Shown here: piece by piece, positions 1-4,854 of the stretch
Numbering within the stretch: position 1 is the stretch's first letter
How the letters are laid out: every line of letters begins with the position of its first letter
Source: Acidobacteriota bacterium
Lineage (GTDB): Bacteria > Acidobacteriota > Terriglobia > Terriglobales > Acidobacteriaceae
Direction: 5' to 3'
NCBI GenBank assembly: GCA_021810815.1
Contig: JAJZHR010000219.1
Span: 1 to 5,278, forward strand
Length of the DNA stretch: 5,278 bases
The notes under the pieces: model-generated
What the model was told of the DNA's origin: nothing
Database searches by the model: none
The model's input: the letters and a program-made list of their open reading frames with translations, nothing else
Program-made: the position numbers and the translations under genes

Positions 1-306
1 GTCGGCCGCAATGATCGGACAGCCTTCCCCGGGACGATGCTTCAGGAGAGCGAGCGTCATATCGCCCGTGCCGCAGCAGAGGTCGAGCACGCGCGCCTCT
101 GGCTGGCGCAGAATGCTGCGGAAGACTCGCGCCGCGCGCCACCACCACAGGCGGTCGATGTTGGCGGAGAGCAGGTGGTTCAGCAGATCGTATTTAGGTG
201 CGATGCTGTCGAACATCTCGCGAACGGCGAGCGCTGCTGCGTCTTCCCCATCGGTGCCGGAGGGTCTTGCGCCGGTGCTGCTGTCCGACCTGTTTGCCTG
301 ATTCAT
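1..306 (-). CDS. menG: Demethylmenaquinone/ubiquinone C-methyltransferase (UbiE/MenG), N-terminal part
   Basis: SAM-dependent C-methyltransferase performing the methylation that converts demethylmenaquinone to menaquinone (or the equivalent ubiquinone step). Only 102 N-terminal residues are present and the frame runs off the left edge. Seen directly: the UbiE signature VREMFDSIAPKYDLLNHLLS at residues 28-47, followed by a Trp-rich LWWWRAAR; SAM-binding motif I VLDLCCGTGD at 73-82; and IIAAD ending at the last visible residue, whose Asp matches the family's SAM-ribose ligand. About 27 poorly conserved residues precede the signature. The start is ATG at 306; an in-frame TAA directly abuts it, so no earlier start exists. 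The Shine-Dalgarno is weak (AGAG about 8 nt upstream). It lies 22 bp behind aroB on the same strand, so co-transcription is likely. MenG rather than UbiE is inferred from the suspected menaquinone-using host; sequence alone cannot separate them. Confidence 0.93.
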   Translation of the reverse strand, partial: MNQANRSDSSTGARPSGTDGEDAAALAVREMFDSIAPKYDLLNHLLSANIDRLWWWRAARVFRSILRQPEARVLDLCCGTGDMTLALLKHRPGEGCPIIAAD

Positions 307-328
307 TTAGGATTCTCTGCCGGGAGAT

Positions 329-1546
329 TCAGTTTGACGGCTTTGCCAGAGACCGCATTTCGCGGACAGCGCCGAGCAACTCGGCGTCGGTCACGTCCTT
401 CACAATTTGCGCCTTGCCGATGGAGGTGGGAAGCACGAAGCTGCGCACGCCGCTGCGGTTCTTCTTGTCGCCGCTGGTGAGCGCCAGCAGCTTTTCCGCT
501 GGCACATTGAAGGTGGGCAATGGGCCATAGAGCAGCACCAGAGAAGCGATGCGCTCGAATTGCGAACCGCTGAGCAGGCCGCGATTCAGAGCCACGCGCA
601 GTGCTGCCAGCATTCCCCAGGCCACCGCTTCGCCGTGCAGCAGAGCCTTGTACCCTGTGGCTGCTTCAATTGCGTGGCCCACGGTGTGGCCGAAGTTGAG
701 AATCATGCGCAGGCCGCCCTCGCGCTCGTCTTTGCTTACCACCGCTGCCTTCATGCGCACCGATGCTGTCACCACATGCTGCAAGGCAACGGGGTTGGCC
801 GCGAGAACGCTCTCCGCGTTGCGCTCCAGATAGCTGAAGAGGCGCGGGTCGTAGATAACCCCTGCCTTGATGCTCTCCTGCAGGCCCGCTCGCAGCTCCC
901 GCGAGGGAAGCGTCTGCAGCAGCGAAGTGTCTGTGTAGACGGCGAGCGGATGGTGGAAGCTGCCGATCATGTTCTTGCCGCCGGCCAGGTTCACGCCCGT
1001 CTTGCCGCCGAGTGACGAGTCCACCTGAGCCAGGAAGGTTGTCGGGACGCCAACGTAGCGGATGCCGCGCATGTAAATGGCCGCAAGAAATCCCGTTAGG
1101 TCGCCAATTACGCCGCCGCCAAAGGCGATCAGCACGGAGTCGCGATCCGCTCCTGCCTGAGCCAACTGGTCGGCGAGCGACTCCACGCTTGCGAGCCGCT
1201 TTTTCTGTTCGCCGGAGGGATGGAAAAGAATCGTCGGGTCTGCATTGCCGTTGCCCTGGCCCTTGCCTTCGAACGAAGCAAGGAACTGGCGCGACCACAG
1301 CGCCCATATCTCCGGCGACGTGACGACGAAGATGCGCGCTGCGGGATTCTTCAGCAGCTTCGCAAGGCGGCTGGAGAGGGTCGCCAGCAGGCCGTCGCCG
1401 ATATGGACCTGGTACGGTCCAGACGATGCCGCAACCGCGACCGCCGTTGGCGATGGTTTTGTTGATGCAGTCGTTTGCGCGGGCTTCTTCGCCGCGCGAA
1501 GAGCGGCGGGCTTGCTTCTCGTAGTTGTTGGCTTGCTTTTCGACAC
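329..1546 (-). CDS. aroB: 3-dehydroquinate synthase
   Basis: Cytosolic NAD+ and divalent-metal-dependent enzyme converting DAHP to 3-dehydroquinate, step two of the shikimate pathway to chorismate. 405 aa against about 360 for E. coli AroB. Motifs seen: NAD-binding GGGVIGD at 143-149; DSSLGGKTGVN at 176-186; GKNMIG at 190-195. The family's metal ligands are present as E224 (in LQESIK), H287 (in NFGHTVGHAIE) and H304 (in LLHGEAVA). The DKK motif is at 360-362. The extra length is mostly a 42-residue N-terminal tail rich in Lys/Arg, Ala, Thr and Pro, before the conserved domain opens at about YQVHIGDG. The start is GTG: an in-frame TAG lies a few codons upstream, an AGGA Shine-Dalgarno sits 10 nt before it, and there is no ATG/GTG/TTG codon between it and the conserved domain, so the tail appears genuinely encoded. 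It leads an operon with menG and is divergent from nadB. Confidence 0.97.
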   Translation of the reverse strand: MSKSKPTTTRSKPAALRAAKKPAQTTASTKPSPTAVAVAASSGPYQVHIGDGLLATLSSRLAKLLKNPAARIFVVTSPEIWALWSRQFLASFEGKGQGNGNADPTILFHPSGEQKKRLASVESLADQLAQAGADRDSVLIAFGGGVIGDLTGFLAAIYMRGIRYVGVPTTFLAQVDSSLGGKTGVNLAGGKNMIGSFHHPLAVYTDTSLLQTLPSRELRAGLQESIKAGVIYDPRLFSYLERNAESVLAANPVALQHVVTASVRMKAAVVSKDEREGGLRMILNFGHTVGHAIEAATGYKALLHGEAVAWGMLAALRVALNRGLLSGSQFERIASLVLLYGPLPTFNVPAEKLLALTSGDKKNRSGVRSFVLPTSIGKAQIVKDVTDAELLGAVREMRSLAKPSN

Positions 1547-1661
1547 GATGCTTTCATCCTATCGCAGCGGACCGCCTGGGATAGCGGCTCGGTTGCAAGC
1601 GAGTTTCAGCTCACGCGCTTGGTCGCGTTTCACAACGCCATGAAATGGTAGCCTTTATAGT
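1547..1661. promoter_or_regulatory. Divergent aroB/nadB intergenic region with two small dyads
   Basis: This 115-bp spacer must contain the promoters of both nadB and the aroB-menG operon. Two inverted repeats are visible: ACGCG-N6-CGCGT at 1613-1628 and CCAT-GAA-ATGG at 1638-1648. The only AT-rich, -10-like block is TTTATAGT at 1654-1661, directly against the nadB start codon. TTCACA at 1629-1634 resembles a -35 box, but its spacing of 19-21 bp to that block is too long for a normal sigma-70 promoter. I therefore cannot assign promoters with confidence. The dyads could be operators for a divergently acting regulator or chance GC-rich palindromes. nadB has no clear Shine-Dalgarno here. Confidence 0.35.
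1557..1560 (-). promoter_or_regulatory. Shine-Dalgarno fixing the GTG start of aroB
   Basis: AGGA on the minus strand, 10 nt before the GTG at 1546. It supports initiation at GTG and therefore translation of the unusual basic N-terminal tail of AroB. No competing start lies in the following 40 codons. Confidence 0.6.
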
Positions 1662-3428
1662 ATGGACGTTCCGGCACGCACGGACTTTATCGTCGTTGGC
1701 GCGGGCATCGCAGGTCTCCGCGCAGCGATTGCGCTGGCTGAGTCCGGCAGGGTGCTTGTGGTCACCAAGGAGAAGCTGGCGGAGTCGAACACGGCTTATG
1801 CCCAGGGCGGCATTGCGGTTGCCATGGGCGGCGACCAGGACGTTGCTCTGCACCTGCAGGACACGCTGGACGCGGGCGACGGATTGGTGGATCGAACCGC
1901 CGCCGCTCTGCTGGTCGAGCAGGGCCCGGTTCGCGTGGCAGAGTTGCTGGACTGGGGAACCAATTTCGACCGCGAGGGCCACCAGGCCGCTGGCAAGCTG
2001 CTGCTGACGCGCGAGGGAGCGCATAGCCTGCCACGCATTCTGCATGCGAATGGCGATGCCACTGGGCGCGAAATCGCGCGGTCGCTGCAGGCCCGCGCCA
2101 AGCTGATCCCGAATATCACGCTGCTGGAGTGGGCGACCACCGTGGATCTCCTGGTGGACTCCCAGGTGGAGCGCGCAAGCGGTGAAGATCACGTCGGGGA
2201 TCGTATCGTGGGCATGACCCTTCTCGACGCGGACGGCGTCGCACATCGTGTCCACGCCAGGGCGGTCCTGCTCGCAAGTGGCGGCGCTGGGCAGGTCTAC
2301 AGCGACACCACCAACCCGCAGGTGGCCACCGGCGACGGTATCGCGATGGCCTATCGCGCAGGAGCGCAGGTGAGCGACATGGAATTCTTCCAGTTCCATC
2401 CCACCGCTTTGAGCCTGCCAGGAGTGCCACGCTTCCTTCTGTCGGAGGCGCTGCGCGGCGAAGGCGCGTATCTTCGAAATGACGTTGGCGAGCGTTTTAT
2501 GCAGCGGTACCATCCTCTGCTGGAGCTTGCGCCGAGGGATGTCGTCGCGCGAGCCATCACGATGGAGGGCCTCGGTGGAGCGGGCGGCGCTGCCCGGATT
2601 GTTCATCTGGACATGCGGCATCTGGCTGGCAAGGACTTGAAGAAGCGCTTTCCCGGCATCTCCGCTTTCCTGGCGCAGTATGGCCTGGAGTTGGAGCGTG
2701 ACCTGATCCCCGTGCGTCCTGCGGCCCACTATCTGATGGGCGGAATCAGGACGGACGTTCACGGCCGCACCTCGCTGCATGGTCTCTATGCAGCGGGTGA
2801 GGCTGCCTGCACTGGCGTCCATGGAGCCAATCGGCTGGCGAGCAATTCGTTGCTCGAGGGGCTGGTCTTCGGAGCTCTTGCGGCCGAGAGCATGGTCGCG
2901 GATTCCAGGGGGCAAAACATCGATCAAACGGTCGTGCAAAATCCCAAGCAAGCGGACGCGCAGAATATTGAGCCAAGAGGCGAACTGCTCCCGCACAGAA
3001 AAGATGCCGTGGCGAAAAGCGCTGCGGGGCGCGATGGCCACGACGCATTGGCTTCACACGTCGCATCGGCTTCGGTGGAGGCATGGATCGATCAGTTGCG
3101 CGCGATGATGTGGAGGGACGCTGGCCTGCTGCGGGACAAGGAGGGTCTGATCGCCGCGCGCGACACCCTCGACGCAATGGAGCGCAGCCTGCCGCAGGGG
3201 CTTGAGCGCAGGGCTATCGAGGCCCGGAATCTGCACACGGTGGCACGGCTGATTGTCGAGTCCGCTCTGGGCCGCGAGGAGAGTCGCGGAGCGCATTATC
3301 GCAAGGACTTTCCGAGGCGCGACGACGCTGCCTTTTCCGCCCATTCCGTGATGCAGGCGGGTCAGCTGAGCTTTGAGCCTGCTATCGCGCCTTCGACCGA
3401 GCACGTGTTGCAGCAGGCCGCGAACTGA
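1662..3428 (+). CDS. nadB: L-aspartate oxidase
   Basis: FAD enzyme oxidising L-aspartate to iminoaspartate, first step of de novo NAD synthesis; family members use O2 or fumarate as electron acceptor. 588 aa against 540 in E. coli. Seen: FAD Rossmann motif VVGAGIAGL at 11-19; NTAYAQGGIA at 43-52; TREGAHS at 116-122 with the family's active-site Glu (E118); ASGGAGQVY at 205-213; FFQFHPTAL at 242-250 with H246; LAPRDVVARAI with R292; AAHYLMGG with H356; and AAGEAACTGVHGANRLASNS with R391. The helical C-terminal domain spans roughly 470-558. Extra length comes from a polar linker (about 411-468) and a C-terminal tail of about 30 residues. ATG is the first start after an in-frame TGA, but it lacks a clear Shine-Dalgarno. 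Nothing follows it on the same strand, and its partners nadA and nadC are not in the window. Its last 15 codons overlap the terC end antisense. Confidence 0.97.
   Translation: MDVPARTDFIVVGAGIAGLRAAIALAESGRVLVVTKEKLAESNTAYAQGGIAVAMGGDQDVALHLQDTLDAGDGLVDRTAAALLVEQGPVRVAELLDWGTNFDREGHQAAGKLLLTREGAHSLPRILHANGDATGREIARSLQARAKLIPNITLLEWATTVDLLVDSQVERASGEDHVGDRIVGMTLLDADGVAHRVHARAVLLASGGAGQVYSDTTNPQVATGDGIAMAYRAGAQVSDMEFFQFHPTALSLPGVPRFLLSEALRGEGAYLRNDVGERFMQRYHPLLELAPRDVVARAITMEGLGGAGGAARIVHLDMRHLAGKDLKKRFPGISAFLAQYGLELERDLIPVRPAAHYLMGGIRTDVHGRTSLHGLYAAGEAACTGVHGANRLASNSLLEGLVFGALAAESMVADSRGQNIDQTVVQNPKQADAQNIEPRGELLPHRKDAVAKSAAGRDGHDALASHVASASVEAWIDQLRAMMWRDAGLLRDKEGLIAARDTLDAMERSLPQGLERRAIEARNLHTVARLIVESALGREESRGAHYRKDFPRRDDAAFSAHSVMQAGQLSFEPAIAPSTEHVLQQAAN
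3382..3428. other. Antisense 3'-3' overlap of nadB and terC coding ends
   Basis: The two convergent genes share 47 bp. On the plus strand this encodes NadB residues 574-588, and on the minus strand TerC residues 297-311. Both are poorly conserved tails outside the catalytic or membrane domains. No hairpin with a T-run is visible near either stop, so the transcripts probably run into each other and could form double-stranded RNA. Confidence 0.85.
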
Positions 3429-4317
3429 GCAGGGAGGCCGCGACCGTGACCGCCAGGATGGCCAGAATCGCAGCCAGAGACGTGAGCGGCGACAGAGGGA
3501 ACACGTCCGTCAGCAGCATCTTGGCCGCGACAAAGGCAAGCACGGCGGCAAGACCATAGTGCAGCAGGCGAAGACGGTTCAGAACGCCCGCCAGCACGAA
3601 GTAGAGCGAGCGCAGGCCCATCACTGCAAGCACATTCGACGTATAAGCGATGAACGGGTGGCGTGTTACGCTGAGCACCGCCGGAATCGAATCCACTGCG
3701 AACACCAGATCTGTCAACTCAATGGCGATCAGTGCGAGCATCAGCACAGTGATCATGCGCTGGCCCTTTTCCACCGTGAAAAAGCGCGTCTGATCCAGGC
3801 TGACGGGCGATAGCCGGTTGAGCCAGTGCAGCCAGCCCGGCGTCTGATCCTCGCCCGGAGCCGTCTTCTCCGGAATCAGCAGTCGTACGGCCGCGAAGAC
3901 AAGGATCGCCGCGAACACATACGTGACCCATTCGAAATGGCGTAGCAGGGCGAACCCAGCGGCGACGAACGCTCCCCGCATCACCACCGCGCCCAGGACT
4001 CCCCAAACCAGCACCCGGCGCTGGCTCGACGCGTGAATGTGGAACGCGCGAAACAGGATGAGGAAGAGGAACAGATTGTCCACGGACAGCGACTGTTCTA
4101 CCAGGTAGCCGGTGACGAACTCCACGCCGCGCAAGCTCCCCATCGTGTGGAAGACAAACGCAGCAAAAAACGCGGCGAGGGAGACCCACACCGCTGTCCA
4201 CCCCACAGCACGGCGCATCGAGGGGTGTGTTCTCCCGGAAAGGACTATTTCCGCGATAAGGGCGGCTGCTAGAACAAGGTGGAATCCGAGCCAGTAGCTC
4301 ATCGGGACGGAGGACAT
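3382..4317 (-). CDS. TerC/Alx-family integral membrane protein
   Basis: Inner-membrane protein of the TerC family (relatives: E. coli Alx, Bacillus YkoY/MeeY), linked to Mn2+ export or metal loading of exported proteins; the historical link is tellurite resistance. 311 aa, about nine hydrophobic segments, roughly at 8-28, 39-58, 66-90, 103-124, 130-148, 189-211, 222-246, 254-270 and 276-296. Family motifs seen: GYLVEQSLSVDNLF (70-83, D80), RRVLVWGVLGA (100-110), and IELTDLVFAVDSIPAVLSVT (199-218) with E200, D203 and D209 in membrane segments, the expected metal-binding acids. A soluble loop spans about 149-188; the tail is short and Arg/Lys-rich. ATG at 4317 is first after an in-frame TAG; Met6 (4302) is an alternative. 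Neither has a Shine-Dalgarno, and the sequence around the start is pyrimidine-rich. The gene stands alone, converging on nadB. Mn2+ as substrate is inferred from the family. I give no symbol because terC and alx cannot be separated here. Confidence 0.93.
   Translation of the reverse strand: MSSVPMSYWLGFHLVLAAALIAEIVLSGRTHPSMRRAVGWTAVWVSLAAFFAAFVFHTMGSLRGVEFVTGYLVEQSLSVDNLFLFLILFRAFHIHASSQRRVLVWGVLGAVVMRGAFVAAGFALLRHFEWVTYVFAAILVFAAVRLLIPEKTAPGEDQTPGWLHWLNRLSPVSLDQTRFFTVEKGQRMITVLMLALIAIELTDLVFAVDSIPAVLSVTRHPFIAYTSNVLAVMGLRSLYFVLAGVLNRLRLLHYGLAAVLAFVAAKMLLTDVFPLSPLTSLAAILAILAVTVAASLLSSRPAATRARSKAR
3415..3443. repeat. 9-bp direct repeat straddling the nadB stop
   Basis: AGGCCGCGA occurs at 3415-3423 and again at 3435-3443, 20 bp apart, one copy on each side of the nadB TGA. 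Both copies also lie within the terC tail. It may be a trace of a small duplication that extended one of the tails, or chance in GC-rich DNA. Confidence 0.4.
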
Positions 4318-4356
4318 GGAGAGATGCTACAGCAGGAGAAGGCCGTGTTCTTCACG

Positions 4357-4440
4357 CGGCTCAAGGGATGATCCTGGCTGACAACACGCATACTCGCCCG
4401 CGTTGCCGCGCTGACTCTCCCAAGTTCTCATCCTGAGCCG
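4357..4440 (-). promoter_or_regulatory. Candidate structured 5' leader of the TerC-family gene
   Basis: Read on the minus strand, this 84-nt segment can fold on itself. The 13 bases at 4440-4428 pair completely with 4371-4357, apart from a 2-nt CU bulge (CGGCUCA/UGAGCCG plus GGAUGA/UCAUCC). Inside, CUUGG (4424-4420) pairs with CCAGG (4377-4373) across a small internal loop. A central hairpin, CGCG-GCAA-CGCG (4410-4399), carries a GNRA tetraloop. The element ends 39 nt before the terC ATG. This is the right place for a cis-regulatory RNA, since terC relatives are often under the yybP-ykoY Mn2+ riboswitch. The hallmarks of that class (GGGGAGUA, CAUACUCG, GAGACC in order) are not present on this strand. 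It could instead be a new leader motif, a protein-binding dyad or coincidence. Confidence 0.35.
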
Positions 4441-4533
4441 CAGGCGCAGGGCCACGCGTTGTTCCTTCCGTCCGCGCCGTCCGCGCTTTGCCGGATTCCA
4501 CCCGCCAGATCGTATGCATGGCTTTGGGACAAC

Positions 4534-4553
4534 GAGGAAAACATCAAATGTAA
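4534..4553 (+). other. Shine-Dalgarno followed by an ATG-TAA start-stop
   Basis: GAGGA at 4534-4538 is followed after 9 nt by ATGTAA (4548-4553), so the best-spaced initiation site in this spacer would encode a single codon and stop. Minimal start-stop ORFs can hold ribosomes on an RNA. No downstream plus-strand gene is present here that it could obviously regulate. Confidence 0.3.
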
Positions 4554-4728
4554 CCGTCAGATCCTTGCTGCGCTGGGGGTGACAGTGGTTTCGGCCGTAT
4601 CGATGGCTGATGGGACCTCAGGGTTGCCACTGAAACTGATTCGCAGAGAATCCTGCGTGAGTCTCATGCTCTCCAACCCCTCGCTCGCTCGAACTGCTCA
4701 CCGCGGTTGCTCGCGCTTCTCTGCCTGA
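4543..4728 (+). pseudogene. Possible remnant of an exported-protein gene lacking a start codon
   Basis: An open frame of 61 codons begins with ATC-AAA, 4 nt after a good Shine-Dalgarno (GAGGA, 4534-4538). It reads as KCNRQ, a hydrophobic run ILAALGVTVVSAV, then SMA before DG, which is the layout of a Sec signal peptide with a small-x-Ala cleavage site. An ATG in place of the ATC would make a normal gene start. After about residue 24 the translation looks random and stops at TGA. I see no homologue. It may be a decayed gene, a real small protein starting at ATC, or chance. Confidence 0.15.
4638..4657. repeat. Two overlapping, mutually exclusive small inverted repeats
   Basis: GATTC-GCAGA-GAATC (4638-4652) and CGCAG-AGAATC-CTGCG (4642-4657) are both perfect 5-bp dyads and share bases, so an RNA could form only one at a time. 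They are short enough to be chance. Confidence 0.3.
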
Positions 4729-4854
4729 CAACGTCGCCTTCCGGCTTATCGACAGAATGACAGGAGTTCTGCCGCGACGGTGGGGCCTTCTGCTGCTGTG
4801 GCAGGTCCTCTGCTGTGATGCATCTTCACGCCGTGGCTCTTCTCTCAAAATCGC

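Larger units (their letters stand above)
4318..4854. other. 537-bp intergenic region without a defensible gene
   Basis: This lies between the terC start and the stop of the outer-membrane gene, both on the minus strand. It should hold the terC promoter and leader, and the 3' end of the upstream transcript. Contents: the long inverted repeat at 4357-4440; a small CGUG/CACG hairpin nearer the terC start (minus strand, 4347-4359); a Shine-Dalgarno plus AUG-UAA at 4534-4553; a start-less frame at 4543-4728; overlapping small inverted repeats at 4638-4657; and CAGAA-N9-TTCTG at 4753-4771. No rho-independent terminator with a T-run is visible after 4855. Frames on either strand have low-complexity Arg/Ser/Pro-rich translations typical of noncoding GC-rich DNA. 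Confidence 0.6.

Noticed and set aside
37..480. Plus-strand frames opposite menG and aroB
   Set aside because: They are opposite confidently identified genes and show no domain or start signals.
1577..1610. Sigma-54-like or sigma-70 promoter for aroB around TTGCAA
   Set aside because: There is no GG element at the right distance for sigma-54, and no -10 hexamer at 16-18 bp for sigma-70.
1611..3041. 476-codon open frame on the minus strand opposite nadB
   Set aside because: It is a GC-rich shadow of nadB: His/Arg/Gln-rich translation with no domain, no plausible ribosome site, and it is fully covered by a confidently identified gene.
3373..3813. 146-codon plus-strand frame opposite terC
   Set aside because: It is antisense to clear TerC motifs and has an Arg/Gln/His-rich composition, so it is a shadow frame.
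4372..4427. yybP-ykoY Mn2+ riboswitch upstream of terC
   Set aside because: CGCATACTCGCC on the plus strand recalls the CAUACUCG block, but it is on the wrong strand for terC, and GGGGAGUA and GAGACC are missing in order. The minus strand also lacks the consensus.
4459..4728. 89-codon plus-strand frame as a real gene
   Set aside because: Its only standard start ahead of the signal-like segment is a TTG without a Shine-Dalgarno, and most of the translation has no recognisable feature. Only the signal-like part from 4543 is worth noting.
4753..4771. CAGAA-N9-TTCTG as a terminator for the outer-membrane gene
   Set aside because: The stem is only 5 bp, lies over 80 nt past the stop and has no T-run.
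4618..4848. 76-codon minus-strand frame after the outer-membrane gene
   Set aside because: The translation is Arg/Ser/Glu-rich low complexity without any motif, typical of random GC-rich DNA.
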